A program made the position numbers and the translations under genes. DNA of 64,000 nucleotides, taken from positions 1 through 64,000 of the forward strand of contig NZ_JAFLJM010000018.1 in assembly GCF_017745675.1 (NCBI RefSeq). The letters run 5' to 3'. Numbering within the stretch: the first letter of the stretch is position 1; each line of letters opens with the position of its first letter. The DNA is from Alkalihalobacillus sp. BA299 (GTDB lineage: Bacteria; Bacillota; Bacilli; Bacillales; Bacillaceae_F). The notes beneath the pieces are model-generated. The model saw only the letters and a list, made by a program, of their open reading frames with translations. It searched no databases and was not told the origin of the DNA. Below, piece after piece: positions 8,243 through 16,936 of the stretch.

Positions 8243-8425
8243 ATGAAAAATGAAGATTATTTAAATTTAGAAGAACGAAGAAAAATTGAAGAACTAACTG
8301 ACCGGATGGTAAGTAAAGCTACTGAAGGAGAAATAAAACGCTGTATCACCGAAATTACAATGATAAAAGAACGGGCAAGACTTCGTCAGCTTGATAGTTC
8401 AAAAAAAGTAAATAGAAGAGGCTGA
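8243..8425 (+). CDS. small charged helical protein, unknown
   Basis: The protein has 60 residues, mostly charged and predicted helical (NLEERRKIEELTDRMVSKA, then MIKERARLRQLD). ATG at 8243 follows AAAGGTGG by 6 nt, and a strong terminator overlaps the stop codon, which supports a real gene. No cysteines, signal or membrane segment. I do not recognise the family. Confidence 0.6.
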   Translation: MKNEDYLNLEERRKIEELTDRMVSKATEGEIKRCITEITMIKERARLRQLDSSKKVNRRG

Positions 8426-8448
8426 CGACAAATACGTCAGCCTCTTTC
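8418..8448 (+). terminator. terminator overlapping the stop of the 60-aa gene
   Basis: GAGGCTGACG (8418-8427) and CGTCAGCCTC (8435-8444) form a perfect 10-bp stem with a 7-nt loop, followed by TTTCG. Confidence 0.8.
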
Positions 8449-8556
8449 GATTCCCTTCCTACAAGGAATCTGCATATGAAACTAATTTAATTTTACATTT
8501 GATTTTCGATAGTGACAAGCAATTAGTACAAGATTAATTGACCAGTTAAAATAAAA

Positions 8557-8741
8557 AGCTGTTTTCGTAAACTTTGTTGCTATTGGACCGTTTTTTGAAC
8601 ATAAATCAGCCAGATGGACAAATTCATTTGTCCATCTGGCTGATTTATGTTCAAAGGCTTCACGCCAAAGCGTGAAGAACCAAGCTTTTGCTTGGTTAAC
8701 GGTCCAATAGCTAAAAGCAACAATCTTTTTAGAAAAGAGCC
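8557..8741 (+). mobile_element. 185-bp MITE, copy 1
   Basis: First of three copies of identical length, flanked by the direct repeat AAATAAAA (8549-8556 and 8742-8749). Ends are AGCTGTTTTC and GAAAAGAGCC. An outer stem (TTGTTGCTATTGGACCGT with ACGGTCCAATAGC...GCAACAA) encloses three hairpins: a near-perfect 60-nt hairpin (8596-8655), TTCACGC/GCGTGAA, and ACCAAGC/GCTTGGT. The stem bases differ from copies 2 and 3 but stay paired. No transposase is encoded. The 8-bp duplication and GGCT-type ends resemble the ISL3 family, which could supply transposase in trans. Confidence 0.85.
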
Positions 8742-8749
8742 AAATAAAA

Positions 8750-9042
8750 AGATCCTATTTATATTAAATATAATTAATTTATAAATGATTATAAATAAAA
8801 TAGTTATCTTCAATTAAAAAATCATTGATAGCATTTAGTTATTAAATAATGTCGTTTTTGTGAAAACAATAATAATTAGATGATTTTAGGAGTATTTAAG
8901 AGAAAACAAGCTATGTTTTACGCTTACATAGGGATTTTCAATTTAAGTTAAACATGATATTATTTCTTTTGTTAACAACGGTCCTGATTTTCGTGAGAGT
9001 CGAAAATCAAACTACACAAAAAATTTAGGAAGAGGTGCTAGA
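8750..9042. other. AT-rich intergenic stretch upstream of the SulP gene
   Basis: No gene was seen here. The region contains the hairpin at 8987-9009 and presumably the promoter of the transporter gene, but no clear -35/-10 pair could be placed. Confidence 0.4.
8987..9009 (+). promoter_or_regulatory. leader hairpin upstream of the SulP gene
   Basis: GATTTTCG (8987-8994) and CGAAAATC (9002-9009) form a perfect 8-bp stem with a 7-nt loop, 34 nt before the start codon. There is no T-run, so it is not a simple terminator; it may be an operator or mRNA structure. Confidence 0.4.
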
Positions 9043-10503
9043 TTGAATTTACAAACAATTAAACAAGAATGGTTTAGTAATGTAAAAGGAGATACACTTG
9101 CAGGTATGGTTGTTGCCCTTGCATTAATACCAGAAGCAATCGCATTCTCAATTATTGCTGGGGTAGATCCAATGGTAGGCTTATATGCATCGTTCTGTAT
9201 TGCAGTTGTTATTGCCTTTGTCGGTGGTAGACCAGGGATGATTTCAGCCGCGACAGGCGCGATGGCCTTGCTAATGATTACATTAGTTGCTGATCACGGG
9301 TTACAGTATTTATTAGCGGCAACAATTCTAACAGGTATTCTCCAAATTCTTTTCGGGGTATTTAAGCTTGCTAGATTCATGAAGTTTGTTCCTCGATCAG
9401 TAATGGTAGGCTTCGTTAATGCACTAGCTATTTTAATTTTCACATCTCAGCTGCAACATTTTGTCGGTGAGACATGGATTATGTATGCGTTAGTTGCTTT
9501 AACACTTGCAATTATTTATATTTTACCGAGATTTACAAATGCAGTTCCATCAACATTAGTAGCGATCATTGTCGTTACGGTAATCGCGATCTTTGCTAAC
9601 TTTGGTGTTAGAACCGTTGGTGATATGGGAGCTTTGACACAATCTTTACCCGCGTTTATGATCCCGCAAATCCCATTAAACTTTGAAACTCTTATGATCA
9701 TTTTCCCATATTCGTTGGCACTTGCTATTGTCGGTATTCTAGAGTCGTTATTAACAGCTTCAATCGTTGATGATATGACAGATACTGAAAGTGACAAGAA
9801 TAAAGAAAGTCGCGGACAAGGAATTGCAAACATCGTAACTGGTTTCTTTGGTGGTATGGCTGGTTGTGCTATGATTGGTCAATCTGTTATTAATGTAAAA
9901 TCTGGAGGGAGAGGGCGTCTGTCTGCCTTAATAGCTGGTGTTTTCCTTATGTTCTTAATTGTAATGTTAGGAAATCTTGTTGTTCAAATTCCAATGGCAG
10001 CCCTTGCTGGTGTTATGATTATGGTTTCGATCGGAACATTCGACTGGAATTCATTAAAAACACTGCACAAAATTCCAAGAACTGATGCAACAGTTATGGT
10101 TGTTACAGTGGTCACAGTTGTTGTTACTCATGACCTTGCTAAAGGAGTATTAGCTGGAGTTGTTTTAAGTGCAATTTTCTTTGCTGCAAAAATTTCAAAA
10201 GTTCATGTTACAAGTATGATGGCTACAGGTGGTAAAAAGCGAGTATACCGCGTTCGCGGTCAAATCTTTTTTGCTTCTGTCACTGACTTTATGACGAATT
10301 TTAATTTTAAAGAAGAAATTGATACAGTAGAAATTGATTTATCTGAAGCTCATTTGTGGGATGATTCTGCAATTGGTGCACTTGATAAAATCGAAATGAA
10401 ATTTGAACAAAGTAATATTAAAGTAGAATTTACTGGCTTAAATAAAGAAAGTTCTCAATTAATGGATAAAATCGGTGGCGCATCAAAAGCTTCCGGCCAT
10501 TAA
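9043..10503 (+). CDS. SulP-family anion transporter with STAS domain
   Basis: The protein has 486 residues. It opens with the SulP signature ([20 protein letters not shown] at about 16-35), has 10 or more membrane segments to about residue 390, and ends in a STAS domain (about 400-480) with [18 protein letters not shown]. The family moves sulfate, bicarbonate or other anions; substrate cannot be assigned here. TTG start after GGAAGAGGTG. The UspA gene at 10594 follows by 90 bp after a hairpin, and another UspA lies upstream at 6633. SulP-Usp pairing suggests regulation by a nucleotide-binding partner. Confidence 0.9.
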   Translation: MNLQTIKQEWFSNVKGDTLAGMVVALALIPEAIAFSIIAGVDPMVGLYASFCIAVVIAFVGGRPGMISAATGAMALLMITLVADHGLQYLLAATILTGILQILFGVFKLARFMKFVPRSVMVGFVNALAILIFTSQLQHFVGETWIMYALVALTLAIIYILPRFTNAVPSTLVAIIVVTVIAIFANFGVRTVGDMGALTQSLPAFMIPQIPLNFETLMIIFPYSLALAIVGILESLLTASIVDDMTDTESDKNKESRGQGIANIVTGFFGGMAGCAMIGQSVINVKSGGRGRLSALIAGVFLMFLIVMLGNLVVQIPMAALAGVMIMVSIGTFDWNSLKTLHKIPRTDATVMVVTVVTVVVTHDLAKGVLAGVVLSAIFFAAKISKVHVTSMMATGGKKRVYRVRGQIFFASVTDFMTNFNFKEEIDTVEIDLSEAHLWDDSAIGALDKIEMKFEQSNIKVEFTGLNKESSQLMDKIGGASKASGH

Positions 10504-10518
10504 AGTATTTGAAAGGCG

Positions 10519-10551
10519 AAAAGCTATATCCTGTATGATATAGCTTTTCAT
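10519..10551 (+). terminator. terminator after the SulP gene
   Basis: AAAAGCTATATC (10519-10530) pairs perfectly with GATATAGCTTTT (10537-10548), loop 6 nt. It separates the transporter and the UspA gene. Confidence 0.75.
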
Positions 10552-10593
10552 TATATAGAGATATAAATTTGAATTTTGGGGAGTCGTGATGAA

Positions 10594-11013
10594 ATGTTTC
10601 AACGAATTCTTTTAGCAGCAGATGGATCAGAACATTCTTTAAGAGCAGCTGAAAAGGCCATTGCACTAGTAAAAGGAAAGAAAGATGCTATAATTGAAAT
10701 TATTTATGTTGTGGACGGGGCAACATCGAAAGCAGATGTCCTTCATAATAGAGGTTCCATAGAGATTGCAAATAAAAGGAAAGAAAGACTCAAGGGGATC
10801 GTCGAGAAGATAGAAATAGCAAGAATCAAGTACGAAATAAAAACACTTCATGGTGATCCTGGTCCGACTGTTGTTGACTATGCAAATGAACATGAATTTG
10901 ATTGCGTATTACTAGGAAGCAGAGGTTTAAACCGCCTGCAAAGTATGGTACTTGGAAGTGTAAGTCACAAAGTAGCAAAACGTGTTAAAAGTCCTGTAAT
11001 GATTATTAAATAA
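10594..11013 (+). CDS. universal stress protein UspA family (paralogue)
   Basis: The protein has 139 residues starting MFQRILLAADGSEHS, with ATP-binding signature GSRGLNRLQSMVLGS near the C-terminus (G-x2-G-x9-G-S). It is collinear without gaps with the UspA at 6633 and shares long identical blocks (TSKADVL, SMVLGSVSHKVAKRVK). ATG at 10594 is set by GGGGAG upstream. It lies 90 bp downstream of the SulP gene, with a hairpin in between that may lower but need not prevent readthrough. Confidence 0.9.
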   Translation: MFQRILLAADGSEHSLRAAEKAIALVKGKKDAIIEIIYVVDGATSKADVLHNRGSIEIANKRKERLKGIVEKIEIARIKYEIKTLHGDPGPTVVDYANEHEFDCVLLGSRGLNRLQSMVLGSVSHKVAKRVKSPVMIIK

Positions 11014-11018
11014 TTTGT

Positions 11019-11058
11019 AAAAAGGTTGCTTCCGTTTTACCGGTAGTAACCTTTTTCA
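11019..11058 (+). terminator. terminator after the second uspA gene
   Basis: AAAAAGGTT (11019-11027) pairs with AACCTTTTT (11048-11056), with a loop of 20 nt that can pair further (TTCCG/CGGTA). Confidence 0.7.
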
Positions 11059-11143
11059 CTTGGCAAAATAAGTTGACCATACATAAGTACACCAATTATT
11101 GAAAAAACTGAAGATGAACAATAGTAAAGGGGGTTTTAGAATA

Positions 11144-11299
11144 ATGGCACGTGGCAAAAGTTTAAATCATAAGAAAAAAAGTCATCCTGGTGAATTTCCG
11201 AAAAATAGTGAAATGAAAAAATCAAAAGTTGAATCGTCTGGAGATGATGGATACTTAGTAACAAAAGAAGCTTTTAAAAACCGTTTTCCGGAAGAATAA
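11144..11299 (+). CDS. small basic protein, unknown
   Basis: The protein has 51 residues beginning MARGKSLNHKKKSHPGEFP, rich in Lys and His at the N-terminus and ending in VTKEAFKNRFPEE. ATG at 11144 follows AAAGGGGG, and a terminator lies 60 bp downstream. The style (short, basic start, acidic end) resembles small proteins of sporulating bacilli such as YfhD (see 12754), but no family is assigned. Confidence 0.6.
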   Translation: MARGKSLNHKKKSHPGEFPKNSEMKKSKVESSGDDGYLVTKEAFKNRFPEE

Positions 11300-11358
11300 C
11301 AGCTCAGGTACTTCATTAATTGGTAAACTTGAGTTTACAAACTTTAACTATTCCGGTA

Positions 11359-11395
11359 AGAGACTGACCGTTTGTCAGTCTCTTTGCTTTTTTGT
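11359..11395 (+). terminator. terminator after the 51-aa gene
   Basis: AGAGACTGAC (11359-11368) and GTCAGTCTCT (11374-11383) form a perfect 10-bp stem with a 5-nt loop, followed by a T-rich tail. Confidence 0.8.
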
Positions 11396-11439
11396 AAAAT
11401 GAACTGATGAATATAATTGATACAGAAAAGGTGTATAAA

Positions 11440-12561
11440 ATGCAAAAATACGTTGTAATCGGTGGAGGAATTCTTGGCTCATCTACTGCTTATCATCTTG
11501 CAAAAACAGGTGGAAAGGTTACATTAGTCGATCGCAAAGATCTAGGACAGGCTACGGATGCTGCAGCAGGAATTGTGTGTCCATGGCTTACCCAGCGAAG
11601 AAATAAAGCATGGTATAAACTCGTTAAAGGAGGAGCGAAATTTTATCCTGCATTGATTCGCGAATTAGAAGAAATTGGGGAAACAAATACAGGGTATACA
11701 AAGGTTGGAGCACTCAGTTTACATACAGATGAACTAAAGCTAGACAAAATAGTTGAACGTGCACATAAAAGAAGAGAAGAAGCACCAGAGATCGGTGAAA
11801 TTACAAAACTAACGCCGACAGAAGCTAAAGCGTTATTTCCGCCGCTAGCAGAAGAGTATGGTGCAGTTCATATTAGTGGAGGTGCGCGTGTAAACGGACG
11901 AGCACTACGGGATGCGATGATCAATGGCGCTAAAAAGCACGGAGGTGCTTTGTTATACGGCAATGCGACTTTAGTCTTCAATGGGAATCAGGTGACCGGC
12001 GTAAAGGTTGGTGGGAATTTTCTCGATGTTGATCAAGTAATCATAGTTGGAGGAGCATGGACAAAGGAATTGCTAGAACCACTCGGTATTAGATTCTTAG
12101 TTACACCACAAAAAGCGCAAATAGTTCACCTAGAAATACCAAATACAGATACAAGTGATTGGCCTGTCATTATGCCTCCTAATAATCAATATTTACTTGC
12201 ATTTGAGGACGGCCGTGTTGTTGTAGGTGCGACGCATGAAGATAAAATGGGATTTGATACCCGTGTGACACCTGGAGGACTTCATGAAATTTTCGATAAA
12301 GCATTAACGGTAGCCCCCGGATTAGCAAATAGTACATTGCTTGAAACAAGAGTTGGGTTTCGGCCATTTACCCCAGGTTTTCTTCCTATCATTGGTCGCT
12401 TACCAAAGTTCAACGGAATTTTCGTTGCTAATGGTTTAGGGGCATCAGGTTTAACCGCTGGACCTTATTTAGGGGCAGAACTGGCAAAGCTTGTATTAGG
12501 ACAACCGACCGAGATTGATATAAATCAGTATGATGTGGCTGGAGCAATAAATAATGATTGA
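11440..12561 (+). CDS. FAD-dependent oxidoreductase, DadA/DAO family
   Basis: The protein has 373 residues. The FAD-binding motif VVIGGGILGSSTAYHLA is at 4-20 and the second ribose-binding acidic residue is in LVDRKDLG. The C-terminal motif GFRPFTPGFLPIIGRLP then NGLGASGLTAGPYLGAELA is typical of the D-amino-acid dehydrogenase/glycine oxidase branch (DAO). It likely oxidises an amino acid or secondary amine; the substrate is not evident. ATG at 11440 has AAAAGGTG 8 nt upstream. Stands alone between terminators at 11359 and 12672. Confidence 0.85.
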   Translation: MQKYVVIGGGILGSSTAYHLAKTGGKVTLVDRKDLGQATDAAAGIVCPWLTQRRNKAWYKLVKGGAKFYPALIRELEEIGETNTGYTKVGALSLHTDELKLDKIVERAHKRREEAPEIGEITKLTPTEAKALFPPLAEEYGAVHISGGARVNGRALRDAMINGAKKHGGALLYGNATLVFNGNQVTGVKVGGNFLDVDQVIIVGGAWTKELLEPLGIRFLVTPQKAQIVHLEIPNTDTSDWPVIMPPNNQYLLAFEDGRVVVGATHEDKMGFDTRVTPGGLHEIFDKALTVAPGLANSTLLETRVGFRPFTPGFLPIIGRLPKFNGIFVANGLGASGLTAGPYLGAELAKLVLGQPTEIDINQYDVAGAINND

Positions 12562-12671
12562 TTTTAATATGGATTAGATCAACTAGTTTATCATTAGACA
12601 ATTGCTAGCATTTTGATATCAGATATCTATTATATAACTATCATTTCGTAAATAGAAAATATTATTGATTG

Positions 12672-12710
12672 AAATAACAGTGGAGAACTATTATTCCACT
12701 GTTATTTCGA
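12672..12710 (+). terminator. terminator after the DadA-like gene
   Basis: A perfect 13-bp stem (AAATAACAGTGGA at 12672-12684, its complement at 12695-12707) with a 10-nt loop, between converging genes. Confidence 0.75.
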
Positions 12711-12753
12711 ATTTCTTTATTTTACAAATAAAATGAATATGCTGATTTCTTCT

Positions 12754-12930
12754 CTATTTTCGATCAACTTCAGTTGGTGAATAGCCTGGCCTTGCTTTTA
12801 AATCATAGCGGTCATCAAGTTCTTTTGCCAATTCCAAATCTTGGTCATCCGTTTTGATATCTTTTTTAGGTGTTTGCGGTAATCCAGCTTTGTTCTTATC
12901 TCTTGCTTTTTGATTTCTAGCTCGTCCCAT
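12754..12930 (-). CDS. YfhD family small protein
   Basis: The protein has 58 residues beginning MGRARNQKARDKNKAGLPQ and continuing TPKKDIKTDD, the pattern of the YfhD family (MGR.....R.KN...LPQ.PK). ATG with AAGGAGACG upstream. YfhD is a short protein of bacilli with no established biochemical role. The gene below at 12971 on the same strand lies 40 bp upstream and may be cotranscribed. Confidence 0.75.
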   Translation of the reverse strand: MGRARNQKARDKNKAGLPQTPKKDIKTDDQDLELAKELDDRYDLKARPGYSPTEVDRK

Positions 12931-12970
12931 TTTTTAATCGTCTCCTTCTTGTTAGCAATTTAATCTCATC

Positions 12971-13108
12971 TTAATATTCAATGTCTTCATAATCTTTCGG
13001 TTGGGGGACAGGTTGCTTGTCTTCTCTTTTTGAAACAACATCCAAGTTTTGCAATTGATCTTGTTGCTCATTTCTATGCTGAGTTTTTTGTTTTTTTTGT
13101 TTTTCCAT
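12971..13108 (-). CDS. small hydrophilic protein, unknown
   Basis: The protein has 45 residues beginning MEKQKKQKTQHRNEQQDQLQ and ending KDYEDIEY: a Lys/Gln-rich start and acidic tail. ATG follows AAAGGGG with good spacing, and the stop is 40 bp before the YfhD-like gene on the same strand. No family recognised. The good ribosome binding site and position support a gene. Confidence 0.55.
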   Translation of the reverse strand: MEKQKKQKTQHRNEQQDQLQNLDVVSKREDKQPVPQPKDYEDIEY

Positions 13109-13256
13109 CAGTAAAACCCCTTTCTCAAGTTCTACGTTTAATCTGTTCTAATCATTTGTTATCTATACTTTGAAAAAGCTTAGTTAACTGTAGAAGAATA
13201 TGGAACAATATACTAAAATAGATAAAAGATAGAAGATAAAGAGTCGGAGGGTGAGA

Positions 13257-13346
13257 ATGACAAATGACGCAAAGAAATGTCCAATTTGTAATCAGGAAAA
13301 TCAATGTGGGAATGAACGAGAAGAGCATAACTGTTGGTGTAGTTAG
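13257..13346 (+). CDS. cysteine-rich CWC family small protein
   Basis: A 29-residue protein with two Cys pairs: CPICNQENQC and CWC at the end. This is the pattern of the Cys_rich_CWC family, presumably a tiny metal-binding knuckle. ATG follows CGGAGGGTGAG. The next gene (nitrilase-fold) begins 76 bp downstream on the same strand, so they may share a transcript. Confidence 0.7.
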   Translation: MTNDAKKCPICNQENQCGNEREEHNCWCS

Positions 13347-13421
13347 AAAGTTATGAATCCATTCAACAAATCAACTTATGATTATACTTTACAGATCAAT
13401 AATAATTTAGGAGGAGAACCA

Positions 13422-14318
13422 ATGAATTCGAATCATCCTTGGTATATTTTAAGTTATGCTTTAAGTAATGAAGCTGCTATTTTAGAGGATTGCCTGGAGC
13501 AATTACAGAACGTCCCTGAAGATGGGATTGCCGTGTTACCTGAATACTTGGCAAACTCCGTTAAGTTTTCTGAAATCGCTTTTTCGAAACTAAAAAAATT
13601 TAGTATTGAACAAAAAATTAATATCATTACAACTTTAAACATTATTCCTCAGAATTTACCACATGCACAATTAGGTAGAAACTACAATACATTAACGATC
13701 TTCACAAAAGATGGCAAAGTACATACTCCGCAAGCTAAAATTACAGCTCAATCGTTTGAACGGATCCAGTATGATGAAAAGTTTCCTGCTATTAATGTAG
13801 GAGATTATGAGTATTTAAACAAAGTAGAAATGGTCATAAACGGGCAGCAAAAAACTGCATTATTTATCATTTGTTCTGATGTTTATACGTTATTGGCTGG
13901 AGTAAAAGATATTGAGGATTTAAAAGCTGACATATGGATAATTCCTGGAAACTTTGGCAACGGGGCAGAGCAAGCAGTTTATCGGTTAACAAAAAAATTC
14001 AAAGAAGCAGGCATGTTTGACACTTTGATTTTTTCAAACCCTTATCAAAACTTAAAAAAACCAACTCATAAACCATTAGTGCAAAAAGCAACGGACTACA
14101 TCACACGTGATAAAACAGAAGAAATAAAAATACTAACTGATTGGGACCGAATTCAATTAATCAAAGAAAATGTTTGTATTTATCCTGATGAACAAATACC
14201 AAGCTTTGTTCATATGGCTAGCATGACTACCATGGACAAAGGTAGGTTAACGATAGGTATGAGCCGATTTGCTGTTGATGTTAAAGTAGAGAAGTATGCT
14301 GAAATTATATATTTATAA
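13422..14318 (+). CDS. carbon-nitrogen hydrolase (nitrilase fold)
   Basis: The protein has 298 residues. The catalytic triad of the family can be placed: Glu in IAVLPEYLANS (about residue 45), Lys in TPQAKITAQ (about 107) and Cys in ALFIICSDVYTLL (about 153). The sequence is otherwise divergent from known amidases, so the substrate is open. ATG at 13422 is chosen because TTAGGAGGAG is 6 nt upstream; an earlier in-frame ATG at 13353 has no such site. Follows the CWC gene. The C-terminal third is low in recognisable motifs. Confidence 0.75.
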   Translation: MNSNHPWYILSYALSNEAAILEDCLEQLQNVPEDGIAVLPEYLANSVKFSEIAFSKLKKFSIEQKINIITTLNIIPQNLPHAQLGRNYNTLTIFTKDGKVHTPQAKITAQSFERIQYDEKFPAINVGDYEYLNKVEMVINGQQKTALFIICSDVYTLLAGVKDIEDLKADIWIIPGNFGNGAEQAVYRLTKKFKEAGMFDTLIFSNPYQNLKKPTHKPLVQKATDYITRDKTEEIKILTDWDRIQLIKENVCIYPDEQIPSFVHMASMTTMDKGRLTIGMSRFAVDVKVEKYAEIIYL

Positions 14319-14344
14319 TGATCTTTTTGCTTTGGTTTCTACAA

Positions 14345-14377
14345 AAGACGCTGATTATAACAGTGTCTTATTTTTTT
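14345..14377 (+). terminator. terminator after the nitrilase-fold gene
   Basis: AAGACGCTG (14345-14353) pairs with CAGTGTCTT (14361-14369) with one G-T pair, followed by ATTTTTTT. Confidence 0.8.
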
Positions 14378-14406
14378 CATACAATATTTTGCTTTAGCAA
14401 TTGAAC

Positions 14407-14422
14407 TGTGATTTAAATCACA
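14407..14422. promoter_or_regulatory. Crp/Fnr-type palindromic operator
   Basis: TGTGATTTAAATCACA is a perfect 16-bp palindrome fitting the TGTGA-N6-TCACA site of Crp/Fnr-family regulators. It is 106 bp before the start of the acyl-CoA dehydrogenase pair. In bacilli Fnr is the usual binder of such sites and acts on anaerobic genes; activation or repression here is unknown. Confidence 0.55.
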
Positions 14423-14527
14423 GAATATTCATAGAAAGTATAGTTTAATTAAATAAAGTGTGGGTAATATACCGGAAATTAAAGTTCTCTAATAGTTTAA
14501 TCTTCAATAATAAAGGAGTGAATCGAA

Positions 14528-15727
14528 TTGTATGATTTTAGTCCATCCACCGAGCAAAAAGACCTCCTACGCAAAGCGACAGCATTTATGAATAATTATG
14601 TTTACCCTAATGAAAAGTATATGCTTCCTCATCGTGGAATTCCTGAAAACATACTAAAACCACTACAAGAAAAGGTAAAAGAGTTAGGAATGTGGGCAGC
14701 GCACCTCCCAAAAGAGGCTGGAGGAACAGACATGGGATTTGTTTCTCTTGGTCTCCTTTCTGAAATCATTGGCAGAAGTCCAATCGCTCCATATATTTTT
14801 GGCTCAATGGCGCCAGATTCAGGGAATTCGGAAATTTTATGGCACGCTGCAACACAAGAACAAAAAGAAAAGTACTTAAAACCATTAGTTAATGGAGATA
14901 TTCGGTCATATTTTGCCATGACTGAACCTGAAGTTTCAGGCTCTGATCCGCGAATGCTTCGCGGAAAAGCGGAATTAGAAAATGGAGAATGGGTGATTAA
15001 CGCATCTAAGTGGTTTTCAACAGGTGCATCTGGTGCTGCTTTTTCAATCGTAATGGTAGTCACAGATCCATCGGCACCACCACATAAAAGAATGAGCTTA
15101 TTCCTTGTAGATTCGAATACACCGGGGTGTGAGATCATTAGAGAAGTTGATGTTATGGGGGATCATATGGTGGGAGGACATTGTGAGGTTCGCTTTACGA
15201 ATTGCCGAATTCCACTCGAAAACATGTTAGGTAATCGAGGGGATGGCTTTAAGTTAGCACAATTACGGCTTGGACCTGGGAGAATTACTCATGCCATGCG
15301 GTGGTTAGGTGTGGCTAAACGTAGCCTTGAAATTTTGATTGAATATGCAAGTACATCAAAGAAAAACGGAACTCCCCTTAGTAAGGATCAAACTATTCAG
15401 AATTTCATCGCTGATTCAATGACTGAAATTCAAGCTGCACGTTTATTAACATTACAAGCCGCATGGAAGATGGATCAGTGTGATGAAGCAAGAACAGATA
15501 TTTCTATGATCAAATTATACGGAGCACAAATGGTCAACAATGTATTGGATCGTGCGATTCAAGTACTTGGAATGTATGGTTTATCTAGAGATACACCGCT
15601 TGAGGGTTTATTTCGTGAAGCGCGGGCAGCAAGAATTTATGATGGACCTGACGAGATCCATCGAATGGTTATTGCTAAACAGGCTATCAAAGAGTACGAG
15701 GAAGACCAATTGCTTCCCTTTAATTAA
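14528..15727 (+). CDS. acyl-CoA dehydrogenase family protein (ACAD10/11-like)
   Basis: The protein has 399 residues. It has the N-terminal helical domain, the middle motif YFAMTEPEVSGSDPRM for substrate and FAD contact, WVINASKWFSTGA, and the C-terminal FAD-binding region (YGAQMVNNVLDRAIQVLGM). The catalytic-base position is in YDGPDEIHRM, where an acidic residue is present, as in the ACAD10/11 branch acting on longer or branched acyl-CoAs. TTG start after AAAGGAG. The second homologue starts 34 bp downstream, so both are on one transcript. A Crp/Fnr-like palindrome lies upstream. Confidence 0.88.
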   Translation: MYDFSPSTEQKDLLRKATAFMNNYVYPNEKYMLPHRGIPENILKPLQEKVKELGMWAAHLPKEAGGTDMGFVSLGLLSEIIGRSPIAPYIFGSMAPDSGNSEILWHAATQEQKEKYLKPLVNGDIRSYFAMTEPEVSGSDPRMLRGKAELENGEWVINASKWFSTGASGAAFSIVMVVTDPSAPPHKRMSLFLVDSNTPGCEIIREVDVMGDHMVGGHCEVRFTNCRIPLENMLGNRGDGFKLAQLRLGPGRITHAMRWLGVAKRSLEILIEYASTSKKNGTPLSKDQTIQNFIADSMTEIQAARLLTLQAAWKMDQCDEARTDISMIKLYGAQMVNNVLDRAIQVLGMYGLSRDTPLEGLFREARAARIYDGPDEIHRMVIAKQAIKEYEEDQLLPFN

Positions 15728-15761
15728 AGGGAAGAACTTTCGTATATGAAGGGGGAAAACG

Positions 15762-16919
15762 ATGAAAGAAGAAATATTAATAGAGGATGATTTACGATTA
15801 CTACAGAAAAACATTCAATCATTTATCCAGAATGATGTAGTTCTTGAGGAACAAAAGGTAAAATCTAGTTTAGAAAAATTACCAGAAAATATAATAAATA
15901 AACTCCAAACGACTATGAAAGAAATAGGATTATGGTTTATGAACGCCAAAAGAGAATGGGGAGGAGCAGAATTATCCATTTATGATCAAGTCCATTTGAA
16001 TGAAATAGCGGCTCAACATCATCGTGGAATTTATCATCCTGGCGGAGGTGCTTTTGGGAGTGATATCCCGAGCTTTTTAGAAAATTGTACAAAAAAACAA
16101 CTTAACAATTATGTGATCCCATCTATTCAATCTGGGCGTGGTTGTTACGTTGCGATAAGTGGGAAACATGAAGGAGATCATCCTGAGTATTTAGATGTCC
16201 AAACTACTTCATTACAAAACGGGTGGCTAATAAATGGACATAAATCATATGTAAGTAACGTAGATCAAGCTTTTTTTGGGATCGTTTTAGCAAATGTTAT
16301 AGAAAACGGAAATAAAAAACCTACTTTATTTATTATTGATCGTGAAGATTTTATACAAAAAGATCACAAAAAACTCCTCGATGTAAGAACCCTAAGTGAT
16401 ATTGCTTTTAATGACTTATTTATACACAAAGATCGTATAGTAGGAAAAGTGGGAGAGGGCGATACACTTTTACAATCTTGGGTTACAGAATCTCAGTTAT
16501 TATTGGCAAGCCGTTGTATTGGAGTTGGTAAACTGGCCCTTCAGCTAATGTTAGAATACGGGCAAATGAGAATTACTAGAGGACAACCGCTCACACAATT
16601 TCCTTCAATCCGAACAATGATTGCAAGTTCAGCAACAGAACTTGAGGCAGCCAGATTATTAGTAAAGCAAGCTGCAAAATATGTTGCTACTAGTCTTGAT
16701 GAAGGCTCATACTTTGCAAAAATGGCAAAGCTATATACTACAGAAGTCGTATTTAAAATTGTCGACCATGGATTACAAATTCATGGGGGAGCTGGCTTTA
16801 CAAAAGATTTGCCATTTGAACGATGGTATAAAGAATTACGGATGGCGCGTGTCGACTTCATGAGTTCAGAAATTATTCACGATCATATCGCAAAGACGAT
16901 GTTAGATAAGCAAAGCTAA
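15762..16919 (+). CDS. acyl-CoA dehydrogenase homologue with altered active site
   Basis: The protein has 385 residues. The overall fold is kept: WFMNAKREWGGAELSIYDQ, GWLINGHKSYVSN, SRCIGVGKLALQLMLEYG and VDHGLQIHGGAGFTKDLPFER. In the segment that normally holds the catalytic Glu (IYEGTSEI in most family members) it reads VDFMSSEI, so the base is missing or moved. The conserved TEP substrate loop is also replaced (YVAISGKHEGDHPEY). It may be a non-catalytic partner of the protein at 14528, as in alpha2-beta2 acyl-CoA dehydrogenases of actinobacteria, or act on another substrate. AAGGGGG precedes its ATG. Confidence 0.8.
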   Translation: MKEEILIEDDLRLLQKNIQSFIQNDVVLEEQKVKSSLEKLPENIINKLQTTMKEIGLWFMNAKREWGGAELSIYDQVHLNEIAAQHHRGIYHPGGGAFGSDIPSFLENCTKKQLNNYVIPSIQSGRGCYVAISGKHEGDHPEYLDVQTTSLQNGWLINGHKSYVSNVDQAFFGIVLANVIENGNKKPTLFIIDREDFIQKDHKKLLDVRTLSDIAFNDLFIHKDRIVGKVGEGDTLLQSWVTESQLLLASRCIGVGKLALQLMLEYGQMRITRGQPLTQFPSIRTMIASSATELEAARLLVKQAAKYVATSLDEGSYFAKMAKLYTTEVVFKIVDHGLQIHGGAGFTKDLPFERWYKELRMARVDFMSSEIIHDHIAKTMLDKQS

Positions 16920-16936
16920 TGTATAGAAAAAATGTA

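Noticed and set aside
8580-8813. 77-codon minus-strand frame across MITE copy 1
   Set aside because: It lies in the long hairpin of the element and has no counterpart in copies 2 and 3.
14629-15138. 169-codon minus-strand frame inside the first acyl-CoA dehydrogenase gene
   Set aside because: Shadow of the coding strand; no ribosome binding site and composition of an antisense frame.
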